From positions 558,001-622,000 of the forward strand of contig NZ_POSP01000003.1 of NCBI RefSeq assembly GCF_002885975.1: 64,000 bases of DNA. Reading direction: 5' to 3'. The translations under genes were made by a program, and so were the position numbers. The first letter of the stretch is position 1. Every line of letters starts with the position of its first letter. The notes under the pieces are model-generated. The model did no database searches. It saw nothing but the letters and a program-made list of their open reading frames with translations, and was not told where the DNA came from. This document shows positions 25,985 to 33,817 of the stretch, piece by piece. This stretch comes from Paucibacter aquatile (GTDB lineage: Bacteria > Pseudomonadota > Gammaproteobacteria > Burkholderiales > Burkholderiaceae_C).

Positions 25985-26953
25985 ATGCCCAACCCCCTCG
26001 ACAAACGCCGTGCCCTGACCCCCGAAGCCCTGGCCATGATGGACACCATCGCCCGCACCGGCAGCTTTGCCGCCGCAGCCCGGGAGATGGGGCGTGTGCC
26101 CTCGGCCCTGACCTACAGCGTGCGCCAGCTCGAAGAAGCACTCGATGTGCTGCTCTTCGACCGCCGCAGCCGCCAGGCCGAGCTGACCGCCGCCGGCCAG
26201 GAGCTGCTGTTCGAAGGCCGGCGCCTCCTGCAGGAGATGGACGCCGTGGCCAACCGCGTGCGCCGCATCGCCACCGGCTGGGAAAGCGAGCTGACGATTG
26301 CCATCGACGACGCCATCGCCCGCCGCGCCATCTTTGACCTGATGGAGGCCTTCTACCAGCTGCGCGACGAAGCCGGCCAGGCCCCGCCAACGCGGCTCAA
26401 GCTGCGCGTGGAGGTGATGGTGGGCACCTGGGAGGCGCTGATGTCGGGCCAGGCCGATCTGGCCATCGGCACCTCGACCCAGCCGCCCAGCGCCGGCTTC
26501 AAATGCGAGCTGCTCGGCGATATGGAGATGATTCTCTGCGTCGCCCCGCACCACGCGCTGGCCAGCGCGCCGACGCCGCTGAGCGCCGCGCAGATCGCCC
26601 AGCACCGCATCATCGCCGTGGCCGACACGGCCCGCAGCCTGGCCCCGCGCACCGTGGGCGTGCTGCCGGGTCAGGAGGTGCTGACCATGCCCTCGATGGC
26701 GGCCAAGCTGGAGGCGCTGATGCGCGGCCTGGGCTGCGGCTCCCTGCCCACGCCCATGGTGCGCCGTCAGATCGAGGCCGGCCGCCTGGTGCACAAACCC
26801 AGCGATCAGGAGCCGCGCGTCGTGCCCATGCACTACGCCTGGCGTGACAACGGCCAGCCGCCGGCCCGCGCCCTGGCCTGGTGGCTGAGCCAGCTGCAAA
26901 GCAGCGCCACCCGCCGCGCCCTGCTGGAGCAGCACGAGGGGCTGTTGCTCTGA
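25985..26953 (+). CDS. LysR family transcriptional regulator
   Basis: The 322-residue regulator has an N-terminal winged HTH (LAMMDTIARTGSFAAAAREMG, then VPSALTYSVRQLEEALDVLLFDR) and a periplasmic-binding-protein-like effector domain. The order and the dyad in the divergent promoter region suggest it controls the neighbouring pirin gene and itself. Its stop overlaps the start of gluQRS by one base (TGATG), so the two may be cotranscribed. Effector unknown. Confidence 0.88.
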   Translation: MPNPLDKRRALTPEALAMMDTIARTGSFAAAAREMGRVPSALTYSVRQLEEALDVLLFDRRSRQAELTAAGQELLFEGRRLLQEMDAVANRVRRIATGWESELTIAIDDAIARRAIFDLMEAFYQLRDEAGQAPPTRLKLRVEVMVGTWEALMSGQADLAIGTSTQPPSAGFKCELLGDMEMILCVAPHHALASAPTPLSAAQIAQHRIIAVADTARSLAPRTVGVLPGQEVLTMPSMAAKLEALMRGLGCGSLPTPMVRRQIEAGRLVHKPSDQEPRVVPMHYAWRDNGQPPARALAWWLSQLQSSATRRALLEQHEGLLL

Positions 26954-27954
26954 TGCCGAGCACCACGGTATCCGGCGGCTATGTCGGCCGCTTCGCCCCC
27001 TCACCCACCGGCCCGCTGCATGCCGGCTCCCTGGTCGCGGCCCTGGCCAGCTGGCTCGATGCCCGGGCCCAGCGCGGCCGCTGGCTGCTGCGCATCGAAG
27101 ATGTGGACGGTCCGCGCTGCCCGCCTGGCGCCGACCGCTTCATCCTCGATCAGTTGGCCCGTTGCGGCCTGCACCCCGACGAACCGCCCGCGCGGCAATC
27201 GCAGCGCGGCGCGCTCTACCAGGCGGCGCTCATGCGCCTGCAGGCTCAAGGCTGGGCTTACGGCTGCGCCTGCTCACGCAAGGAGATTGCCGCGGCCCTG
27301 CTGGCCCGCGGCGGCACGCTTGAGCGCCACGGCGAGCTGGTCTACCCCGGCAGCTGCCGCGCCGGCACCCAGGGCCGCCCCCCACGCGCCTGGCGCCTGC
27401 GCAGCACGGCCGGCCTGCAGAACGAGGCCTCGCTGCAGATCGACTGGCAGGACCGCCGCCTGGGCGCACAGACGCAAGACCTGACCCTGGCCGTGGGCGA
27501 CTTCGTGCTGCGCCGTGCCGATGGTCTCTGGGCTTACCAACTGGCCGTGGTGGTGGACGATGCCGAGCAAGGCATCAGCGATGTGGTGCGCGGCGAAGAT
27601 CTGGCCGACAACACACCGCGCCAGATCCGACTGCAACAGCTGCTCGGCCTGCCCACGCCGCGCTATCTGCACACGCCCCTGGTGCTGGGCGCCCATGGCG
27701 AAAAGCTGTCCAAACAGAATGGCGCGGCCGCCCTGGCGCTGGACACGCCGGCCGATGCACTGCGGGCCCTGCGTGAGGCGGCCGCGGCGCTGGGCCTGCC
27801 GGCCGAGCTGGCCGGCGCTTCGGTCAGCGAGTTCCTGGCCAGCGCCGTGCAGGGCTGGCGCGCTTTTGATGGCATGATGCCCGCCTCTTCGTCGCCATCC
27901 CCTCTTGCACCGGCACTCCCGCTTGCGCAGCCGGGCGACGAATCCGCTTTTTGA
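26953..27954 (+). CDS. gluQRS: Glutamyl-Q tRNA(Asp) synthetase
   Basis: The 333-residue protein is a truncated glutamyl-tRNA synthetase catalytic domain without the anticodon-binding domain. It glutamylates queuosine at the wobble position of tRNA(Asp). Visible are the HIGH-type motif PSPTGPLHAGSL, RIEDVDGPR, the zinc-binding YGCACSRKE and YPGSCR cysteines, and the KMSKS-type HGEKLSKQNGA. The ATG overlaps the LysR stop. An FKBP gene follows after 11 bases. Confidence 0.9.
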   Translation: MPSTTVSGGYVGRFAPSPTGPLHAGSLVAALASWLDARAQRGRWLLRIEDVDGPRCPPGADRFILDQLARCGLHPDEPPARQSQRGALYQAALMRLQAQGWAYGCACSRKEIAAALLARGGTLERHGELVYPGSCRAGTQGRPPRAWRLRSTAGLQNEASLQIDWQDRRLGAQTQDLTLAVGDFVLRRADGLWAYQLAVVVDDAEQGISDVVRGEDLADNTPRQIRLQQLLGLPTPRYLHTPLVLGAHGEKLSKQNGAAALALDTPADALRALREAAAALGLPAELAGASVSEFLASAVQGWRAFDGMMPASSSPSPLAPALPLAQPGDESAF

Positions 27955-27965
27955 AGGACCCATTC

Positions 27966-28703
27966 ATGAACACCACCCCCAGCGGCCTGCAGTTTGAAGA
28001 CACCGTGGTCGGCGAAGGCGCCGTGGCCAAGTCCGGCCACGATGTCACCGTCCACTACACCGGCTGGCTCTACAGCAAGGACGCCGACGGCAACTGGGTC
28101 AAGGGCGCCAAGTTCGATTCCAGCAAGGACCGCCGCGACCCCTTCAAGTTCGAGCTCGACGGCGGCATGGTGATCCGCGGCTGGGACGAAGGCGTGCAAG
28201 GCATGAAGATCGGCGGCACCCGCGTGCTGGTGATCCCGCCCGAGCTGGGCTACGGCGCGCGCGGCGCCGGCGGCGTGATCCCGCCCAATGCCACCCTGAT
28301 GTTCGAGGTCGAGCTGCTGGCCCTGGCCGGCGGTGAAGAGGCGATCTCGCTCAACCTGACCGCCCTGCCCAGCGGTCTGCAATTCGAAGACACCGTGGTC
28401 GGCGACGGCGCCGAAGCCAAGGCCGGCCAGCGCGTCACCGTGCACTACACCGGCTGGCTGTACAAGAACGGCAACAAGGGCAAGAAGTTCGATTCCAGCA
28501 AGGACCGCGGCGACCCGTTCCGCTTCCACCTGGCCGGCGGCGAAGTGATCCGCGGCTGGGACGAAGGCGTGCAAGGCATGAAGATCGGCGGCACCCGCAT
28601 GCTGGTGATCCCGGCCGAGCTGGGCTATGGCGCCCGCGGCGCCGGCGGCGTGATCCCGCCCAATGCCACCCTGCTGTTCCAGGTGGAATTGCTGGCTGTC
28701 TGA
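27966..28703 (+). CDS. Tandem two-domain FKBP-type peptidyl-prolyl isomerase
   Basis: The 245-residue protein contains two complete FKBP domains, about residues 5-120 and 135-245. Each has a PSGLQFEDTVVG start, VTVHYTGWLY, FDSSKDR, EVIRGWDEGVQGMKIGG-type core and IPPNATLLFEVELL-type end. Single-domain FKBPs of about 115-120 residues are usual in these bacteria, so this is an in-frame duplication and fusion. There is no signal peptide, so it is cytoplasmic. Both active sites look intact (Tyr, Phe/Asp, Trp in GWDEG). The ATG at 27966 is used; an in-frame TTG 15 bases upstream is less likely. Confidence 0.9.
   Translation: MNTTPSGLQFEDTVVGEGAVAKSGHDVTVHYTGWLYSKDADGNWVKGAKFDSSKDRRDPFKFELDGGMVIRGWDEGVQGMKIGGTRVLVIPPELGYGARGAGGVIPPNATLMFEVELLALAGGEEAISLNLTALPSGLQFEDTVVGDGAEAKAGQRVTVHYTGWLYKNGNKGKKFDSSKDRGDPFRFHLAGGEVIRGWDEGVQGMKIGGTRMLVIPAELGYGARGAGGVIPPNATLLFQVELLAV
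27981..28700 (+). repeat. Internal direct repeat encoding two FKBP domains
   Basis: Copy 1 spans about 27981-28318 and copy 2 about 28371-28700. A block of more than 50 bases around GATCCGCGGCTGGGACGAAG is identical in both (28171-28223 and 28546-28598). The offset changes from 390 to 375 bases because copy 1 has five extra codons (in DADGNWVKG). The high nucleotide identity points to recent duplication or ongoing gene conversion. Confidence 0.9.
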
Positions 28704-28722
28704 GCCGCACCACGGCGCATGG

Positions 28723-28747
28723 AAAAAGGTCCTTCGGGACCTTTTTT
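28723..28747 (+). terminator. Rho-independent terminator after FKBP gene
   Basis: AAAAAGGTCC and GGACCTTTTT form a 10-bp stem with a TTCG tetraloop and a T run, 20 bases after the FKBP stop. Confidence 0.93.
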
Positions 28748-28828
28748 CTTGGCTGAGGCCCGCACGCGCGGGGCTAGCATCGCGCCAGGGAGCCTGGCCT
28801 TTTCAGAGACAAATCGCGGAGATTGCTG

Positions 28829-29587
28829 ATGAGCTTGCTCGACCTCGACCACCTGCTGCGCTATTGGACCGCCACCCAGTGGCAGGCCAATGTGCTGATG
28901 CTGCTGCACCTGCTGGGCGCCATGATTCTGGGCCTGGTGTTGGGCTATGAGCGGGCCTATCACGGCCGCGCAGCCGGCATGCGCACCTATGCCCTGGTCT
29001 GCATGGCCTCGGCCGCCGTCATCATCCTGCTGGCCTATCCGCAGCAGTGGTTCGGCGGCTTGCAGGCCGGCGGCGTGCTGCCGCCCTCGGCCGACCCGAC
29101 GCGCGTGATCCAGGGCGTGGTCACCGGCATCGGCTTCCTGTGCGCCGGCGTGATCATGAAGGAAGGCATGAACATCAGCGGCCTGACCACGGCCGCATCG
29201 CTTTGGGCGGCTTCCTCGATCGGCATCCTGGTGGGCATGGGCTTCTATTTCGCTGCCATCATGCTGACCCTGCTCTGCGCCAGCCTGATGATGTGGGGCG
29301 CCAAGCTGGAAAACACCCTGCCCTCGCATCCGGCGATTGCCGTGATGTTGCGTGGTGAGCCGGGGCGGCTGTTCCGCCAGGACGAGCTGGCGGCCTTTGC
29401 CGACCATCTGGGCTTTCGCTTCGCACCGGGCTCGCTGAGCATCGAATCCAGCAGCGGGCGAGAGGAATGGCGCTTCGTCTGCACGGCACGCCGCAATTTC
29501 CGCAGCGAAACCCTGACCCGCTTCGCCAACCGTGTGATGGAGATTCCCGGCGTCTCTGAATACCGGGTCACGCATGCGCGCAACTGA
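28829..29587 (+). CDS. MgtC/SapB family inner-membrane protein
   Basis: The 252-residue protein has an N-terminal membrane domain with four or five helices and the MgtC hallmark blocks GLVLGYERAYHGRAAGMRTYALV, split around residue 40, and VVTGIGFLCAGVIMKEG, SGLTTAASLW. A soluble ACT-like C-terminal domain follows. Homologues affect magnesium homeostasis and ATP synthase or adaptation inside hosts, but many environmental members are uncharacterised. The ATG at 28829 has CGGAG upstream. Its last 14 bases overlap the next gene. Confidence 0.85.
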   Translation: MSLLDLDHLLRYWTATQWQANVLMLLHLLGAMILGLVLGYERAYHGRAAGMRTYALVCMASAAVIILLAYPQQWFGGLQAGGVLPPSADPTRVIQGVVTGIGFLCAGVIMKEGMNISGLTTAASLWAASSIGILVGMGFYFAAIMLTLLCASLMMWGAKLENTLPSHPAIAVMLRGEPGRLFRQDELAAFADHLGFRFAPGSLSIESSSGREEWRFVCTARRNFRSETLTRFANRVMEIPGVSEYRVTHARN

Positions 29588-30935
29588 GCCGGGCCGCATA
29601 TGGCGCCGGTACGGGATGGCTTGCCTGCTCGCCCTGCTTGCGAGCGCCGGGCGTGCGGACTGGCTGGGCCAGCACTACGCCCTGAGCTTGCGACCTGATT
29701 TCGCGCGTCAAACCCTGGAGGGCGAGGCGCAAATCGAGCTGACGCAGCAAAGCCCAGCCCAGGCGCAGAACAGCGTGCAGCTGCGCTCGCCCCGGCTGGA
29801 CATCACGGCCGCACGCCTCGCGGGTCAGGTCTTGCGCTTGAGGCGACTGGATGGGCCGGAAGACGGGTGGCAGATCGACCTGCCCGCCCATGCGGCCAAG
29901 CAGTCGCAGCTGAGCTTGAGCATCCGCTACCGCGCCCAAGCCGGCGAGGGGCTGATGTTCGGCCCGGAGCATGTCTACACCGCCTTCCACAGCTGCCAGT
30001 GGCTGCCTTGTGCCGGGACAGACCTCAGCCGCGCGAGTATCCAGATCAGCCTCGAGCTGCCCGAGGGCTACGACAGCCTGGCCAGTGGCCGCCGCATGCC
30101 CAGCTTGGGGCACGCGCAGCGTTGGCAGCAAGACCTGCCCTACCCGCTCTACACCCTGGGTTTTGCCGCTGGCCGGTTCAGCCGCGTGCAAATGGACTCA
30201 GGTGTCACAGGGCAACCCGAGCTGGCCTTTCTGGGTGTCAGCGATGACACAGAGACCTTGCGAGCCAAGTTCGCACCGAGCGCCGCCATGCTGGCCTTCT
30301 TCAGCGAGAAAGCGGGCATCGCTCTGCCCCAGCCGGTGTACAGCCAGCTGTTGCTACCGGGCGGCGCGGCACAGGAAGCCAGCAGCTATGCCTTGATTGG
30401 GCGTCGCATGCTGGACCCGATTCTGGAAACACCGCAAGAAGACTGGGTGATTGCGCACGAGATGGCCCACCAGTGGTGGGGCAATCTGCTCAGTTGCGCG
30501 GAGTGGCGTGATTTCTGGCTCAACGAAGGCATCACCACCTTCATGACCGCCGCCTGGAAGCGACACCGCTGGGGTGAGGCTGCCTACCAGCGCGAACTGG
30601 GCCTGATGCACAGAGGCATGCAGCGCGCGCGCGACGCCGGCTTCGACAGACCGCTGAGCTGGCCGGGTGACTACCCCAGCCTGAGCCTCAAACGCGCCAT
30701 CCACTACAGCAAAGGTGCGCTCTTCATGGTCGCGCTGCTCGAACACATGGGCGAGCAGGAATTCTGGGCTGGTCTGCGCCACTACACACAAGTCCATGCG
30801 GGTCGCAGTGTACGAGCGGCCGATTTCCAGCAGGCCATGCAGGCTCAAAGCCGACGCGACCTGGCGCCTTTGTTTCAGCACTGGGTGTACGAAAACGCGG
30901 CAGGCAGCGCGCCGCAGGGCAAGGTCGAGCGCTGA
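29574..30935 (+). CDS. Small M1-family metallopeptidase, exported
   Basis: The 453-residue protein has a signal peptide (MACLLALLASAGRA from Met15; Met1 adds a basic n-region). It carries the M1 zinc motif HEMAHQWWGN (His295, Glu296, His299) with the third ligand in LNEG (Glu318), and the catalytic-Tyr region AIHYSKGALF. It lacks the large C-terminal helical domain of PepN-type enzymes, and the substrate-recognition motif GAMEN is replaced by AAQEAS near 265-270. It is probably a periplasmic or envelope aminopeptidase of unknown substrate. The start overlaps the MgtC-like gene by 14 bases. Confidence 0.82.
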   Translation: MRATEPGRIWRRYGMACLLALLASAGRADWLGQHYALSLRPDFARQTLEGEAQIELTQQSPAQAQNSVQLRSPRLDITAARLAGQVLRLRRLDGPEDGWQIDLPAHAAKQSQLSLSIRYRAQAGEGLMFGPEHVYTAFHSCQWLPCAGTDLSRASIQISLELPEGYDSLASGRRMPSLGHAQRWQQDLPYPLYTLGFAAGRFSRVQMDSGVTGQPELAFLGVSDDTETLRAKFAPSAAMLAFFSEKAGIALPQPVYSQLLLPGGAAQEASSYALIGRRMLDPILETPQEDWVIAHEMAHQWWGNLLSCAEWRDFWLNEGITTFMTAAWKRHRWGEAAYQRELGLMHRGMQRARDAGFDRPLSWPGDYPSLSLKRAIHYSKGALFMVALLEHMGEQEFWAGLRHYTQVHAGRSVRAADFQQAMQAQSRRDLAPLFQHWVYENAAGSAPQGKVER

Positions 30936-30936
30936 A

Positions 30937-30964
30937 TCAACGGCGCTTGATCAGCGGCGCTTGA
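30937..30964. repeat. 14-bp tandem duplication spanning the tusA stop
   Basis: TCAACGGCGCTTGA is immediately followed by TCAGCGGCGCTTGA. The second copy encodes the last codons and stop of the minus-strand tusA gene; the first lies in the 15-base gap to the M1 peptidase stop. Confidence 0.75.
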
Positions 30965-31178
30965 GCACGTGGATGTATTCCTCGCCCTGGCTGCTTTGCT
31001 GCACCAGTTCGTTGCCGGTCTGCCGAGCAAAGGCCTGGAAGTCGCGCATGGAACCGGGGTCGGTGGCCACCACCTTGAGCAACTGCCCGCTCTCCATCTC
31101 GGCCAAGGCTTTCTTGGCCTTGAGGATGGGCAGGGGGCAGTTCAGGCCGCGGGTGTCGATTTCTTTGTGGGCGTCCAT
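30951..31178 (-). CDS. tusA: TusA-family sulfur carrier protein
   Basis: The 75-residue protein has the family motif RGLNCPLPILKAKKAL with the persulfide-carrying Cys14 in CPxP. It then has a short ferredoxin-like fold (KVVATDPGSMRDFQAFARQTG). TusA-type proteins relay sulfur for tRNA thiolation and related pathways. It lies downstream of the NUDIX and cysM genes on the same strand, 89 bases beyond the NUDIX stop. Whether it is the canonical tRNA-thiolation carrier or a paralogue cannot be decided here. Confidence 0.85.
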   Translation of the reverse strand: MDAHKEIDTRGLNCPLPILKAKKALAEMESGQLLKVVATDPGSMRDFQAFARQTGNELVQQSSQGEEYIHVLKRR

Positions 31179-31267
31179 GGAGATCCTCGTTTGCGCTGCA
31201 TTTTAGGTGGCGAGTGCCCCGCGCAGGGCCCGATCAGCACCCGGGCTTGCCCCCTGTTGCCGCAGGT

Positions 31268-31804
31268 TCAATCCATCCACTGTGGCTCCAGGCCCTTGCT
31301 GCGCAGCCAGGTCGCCAGGGCCTGACCGGTACCGCCGCGCCAGCAGCGCAGGCGCTCGGGCGCGATCAACTTGTATTCGGCCAGCTCGGGCGACAGGCGG
31401 ATCTCGCCGCGAGCCCGCACGTGGTAAGCCACGAGCAGCTGGTTCTTGCGCTGGAAGTCCCAGACGCCAAGCAGGCTCAGCCCTTCAACTTGCAGACCGG
31501 TTTCCTCCAGCACCTCGCGGCTGACACCGGCCTCGGGCGATTCACCCGCTTCCATGAAGCCGGTGATCAGGCCGAAAAAGCGCTCGGTCCAGGCGGCGTT
31601 GCGGGCCAGCAAGACCTGACCCTCGCGGTCCACACATTCGACCACCGCGGCCAGCACCGGCGTCGGGTTGTTCCAGTGCGTGAAGCTGCAGGCGCTGCAG
31701 CGCAAGCGCGTGGTCGGGCCGCTGTCTTCCGGCTCGCTGCGCATCTCCAGCCCGGACGCACACAGCGGGCAGAAGCGAAAGGTCTGCGCAGCATCCTGGC
31801 TCAT
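31268..31804 (-). CDS. NUDIX hydrolase with N-terminal zinc ribbon
   Basis: The 178-residue protein starts with a zinc ribbon (FCPLC and CSAC; Cys12, 15, 36, 39) like NudC/NADH pyrophosphatase relatives. It continues into a NUDIX fold with the box GFMEAGESPEAGVSREVLEET in the expected GX5EX7REUXEEXGU pattern. The ATG at 31804 overlaps the cysM stop (ATGA), implying translational coupling. The likely substrate is a nucleoside diphosphate derivative, not specified by sequence. Confidence 0.86.
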   Translation of the reverse strand: MSQDAAQTFRFCPLCASGLEMRSEPEDSGPTTRLRCSACSFTHWNNPTPVLAAVVECVDREGQVLLARNAAWTERFFGLITGFMEAGESPEAGVSREVLEETGLQVEGLSLLGVWDFQRKNQLLVAYHVRARGEIRLSPELAEYKLIAPERLRCWRGGTGQALATWLRSKGLEPQWMD

Positions 31805-32721
31805 GCCGGGAACACACCCGTGGAGAGATAGCGGTCGCCGCGATCGCAGACGATGAAGACGATGGTGGCGTTCTCCACCGTGCGCGCCAGCTGCAGCGCC
31901 ACCCAGCAGGCACCGGCCGCGGAGATGCCGGCGAACAGGCCTTCCTGGCTGGCCAGGCGGCGCGCCATGTCCTCGGCATCGGCCTGACTGACCAGCATCA
32001 GCTCGTCCACCGCCTCGGGGCGGTAGATCTTGGGCAGGTAGGCCTCGGGCCATTTGCGAATGCCGGGGATGCGCGAGCCTTCGGAGGGCTGGGCGCCGAT
32101 GATGCGCACTGCCGGGTTCTGCTCTTTCAGGTAGCGCGAGGTGCCGGTGATGGTGCCGGTCGTGCCCATGGCGCTGACGAAATGGGTGATCTGGCCTTCG
32201 GTGTCGCGCCAGATCTCCGGGCCCGTGGTCTCGTAGTGCACGCGCGGGTTGTCGCCGTTGGCGAACTGGTCGAGCACCCGGCCCTTGCCATCGCGCTGCA
32301 TCTGCTCGGCCAGATCGCGGGCGTATTCCATGCCGCCGGAACGCGGCGTCAGGATCAGCTCGGCGCCGAAGGCCTTCATGGTCTGGGCCCGCTCGATGGA
32401 CAGGTCCTCCGGCATGATCAGCACCATGCGATAGCCGCGAATGGCCGCAGCCATGGCCAGGGCGATGCCGGTGTTGCCCGAGGTGGCCTCGATCAGGGTG
32501 TCGCCGGGCTTGACCTCGCCGCGCTCTTCGGCGCGCCGGATCATGCTGATGGCGGGCCGGTCCTTGACCGAGCCGGCCGGGTTGTTACCCTCCAGTTTGC
32601 CGAGGATGACGTTACCGCGCGCGGCCAGCTCCGGCGCCAGCAGGCGCTGCAGACGGACCAGGGGCGTGTTGCCGATCAGCTCTTCAAGGCTGGCGTAATG
32701 TTTGCGGTTGGGGCTGCTCAT
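31801..32721 (-). CDS. cysM: Cysteine synthase B (O-acetylserine sulfhydrylase)
   Basis: The 306-residue PLP enzyme has the CysM features ASLEELIGNTPLVRLQRL, Schiff-base Lys53 in NPAGSVKDRPA, phosphate cup TSGNTGIAL and the IPGIRKWPEAYLPKI segment characteristic of CysM as opposed to CysK. It makes cysteine from O-acetylserine with sulfide or thiosulfate. Two ATGs nine bases apart are possible (32730 or 32721); neither has a strong Shine-Dalgarno sequence. The gene overlaps the NUDIX gene by four bases. Confidence 0.9.
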   Translation of the reverse strand: MSSPNRKHYASLEELIGNTPLVRLQRLLAPELAARGNVILGKLEGNNPAGSVKDRPAISMIRRAEERGEVKPGDTLIEATSGNTGIALAMAAAIRGYRMVLIMPEDLSIERAQTMKAFGAELILTPRSGGMEYARDLAEQMQRDGKGRVLDQFANGDNPRVHYETTGPEIWRDTEGQITHFVSAMGTTGTITGTSRYLKEQNPAVRIIGAQPSEGSRIPGIRKWPEAYLPKIYRPEAVDELMLVSQADAEDMARRLASQEGLFAGISAAGACWVALQLARTVENATIVFIVCDRGDRYLSTGVFPA

Positions 32722-32755
32722 ATCAAACATTCTCGCAGCCAAAGTTGAAGGACGT

Positions 32756-32784
32756 TTCGGAGGCCGAAATTTTCATGGCATAAT
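32756..32784 (+). promoter_or_regulatory. Possible promoter of tRNA-Leu
   Basis: A CATAAT -10 element at 32779-32784, with a weak -35-like TTTCGG about 18 bases upstream, places a start roughly 30 bases before the tRNA. It lies in the divergent gap between cysM and the tRNA. The -35 match is poor. Confidence 0.35.
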
Positions 32785-32820
32785 GATGGGCTTCAGCAGC
32801 GACACTACCGTGCGATGCAT

Positions 32821-32905
32821 GCCCAGGTGGCGAAATCGGTAGACGCAGGGGACTCAAAATCCCCCGCCGCAAGGTGTGCCGGTTCGAGTCCGGCCCTGGG
32901 CACCA
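32821..32905 (+). tRNA. tRNA-Leu (anticodon CAA)
   Basis: The 85-base gene has acceptor arms GCCCAGG and CCTGGGC, discriminator A and encoded CCA. A D-loop GGTAGACGC, an anticodon stem-loop GGGGACTCAAAATCCCC with anticodon CAA, a long variable arm (CGCCGCAAGGTGTG) typical of class II tRNAs, and T-loop GGTTCGAGTCC are all present. It decodes UUG codons. Confidence 0.97.
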
Positions 32906-33223
32906 CTCAAGGTGATCCTCCATGCCCCGCAAGGTGCAGCCGCTGAAAAACAAAAGGCACCCCGTGCCAGCCTGCATCAAGCCACCCTCGAGGTGGCTTT
33001 TTTGCGTCTGGGCCCTTCATCATGGCTCTTCACATCGACGTGACGACCAGACAGCGTGGTGCGAACTCCTGCGCACTTCCACCCCACTTGCACAGGCCGA
33101 TGAACGTAACGCCCAGATCCCCGACTCCAGTGGCCCGATGCAGTCATCGGCAGCGCTTACACTGCGCCGAAAGGCAGGGGCGGTGAACAGCCCTGCGCGC
33201 CCACCCACCAACTTCGCGAACTC
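32906..33223. other. Intergenic region between tRNA-Leu and rhomboid gene
   Basis: This 318-base stretch holds the tRNA terminator at its start. An open frame of 107 codons crosses it, but it begins in the tRNA trailer, passes through the terminator hairpin and has an arginine/proline-rich composition with no domain. I see no convincing gene or RNA in it. A promoter for the rhomboid gene presumably lies in the last 100 bases, but no clear -35/-10 pair is evident. Confidence 0.6.
32979..33003 (+). terminator. Rho-independent terminator after tRNA-Leu
   Basis: AAGCCACC and GGTGGCTT form an 8-bp stem around CTCGA, followed by a run of about six T residues, 74 bases past the tRNA. Confidence 0.88.
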
Positions 33224-33802
33224 ATGCCCCCGATTCCTCCGGTGACCAAAGCCTTCATGCTGGCCTGCGTGGGCCTGTACTGCCTGTTCTATCTGGTTCC
33301 CGGCCTCAAGGAACCTTTCGAGCTCTGGCCCCTGATGACGGGCAACTTCCTGCCCTGGCAACCGCTGACCTACGCCTTTTTGCACGGCGGCGAGTTCCAC
33401 CTGTTCTTCAATATGCTGGGTCTGTGGATGTTCGGCTCCGAGCTGGAGCGCGTCTGGGGCGCCAAGCGCTACACCCAGATCCTGGTGGCCAGCACCATCA
33501 GCGCCGCTGCGGTGCAGCTGATCGTCACCTTCTTGCTCGGCTCCTTCGCGCCGACCGTGGGCGCCTCGGGCGCGCTGTTCGGCCTGCTGCTGTCCTTCGG
33601 CATGCTGTTCCCGGACCGCATCATCGTGCCCTTGTTCCCGCCGATTCCGATGAAGGCCAAATACTTCGTCGCCATCTTCGGCACACTGGAGCTGATCCTG
33701 GGCCTGAACAACAACAGCGGCGTGGCCCACTTCGCCCACCTGGGCGGCATGCTGGGTGCCTACCTCCTGATCCGCTACTGGCGCACGGCGCGCCGCCGCT
33801 GA
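33224..33802 (+). CDS. Rhomboid-family intramembrane serine protease
   Basis: The 192-residue protein has six hydrophobic segments and the rhomboid catalytic dyad: GASGALFG with Ser115 and AHLGGMLGAY with His172. The L1-loop HGGEFHLFFNMLGLWMFG with paired His/Asn is also present. It cleaves transmembrane helices within the inner membrane; targets are unknown. The start ATG is immediately followed by PPIPPVTKAFM, the usual short cytoplasmic lead. It converges on the epimerase gene. Confidence 0.9.
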   Translation: MPPIPPVTKAFMLACVGLYCLFYLVPGLKEPFELWPLMTGNFLPWQPLTYAFLHGGEFHLFFNMLGLWMFGSELERVWGAKRYTQILVASTISAAAVQLIVTFLLGSFAPTVGASGALFGLLLSFGMLFPDRIIVPLFPPIPMKAKYFVAIFGTLELILGLNNNSGVAHFAHLGGMLGAYLLIRYWRTARRR

Positions 33803-33817
33803 TCGATTGAATCGGGT

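Noticed and set aside
32922..33245. 107-codon frame after tRNA-Leu
   Set aside because: It runs through the tRNA terminator hairpin and overlaps the rhomboid start. It is Arg/Pro-rich with no domain or ribosome-binding site.
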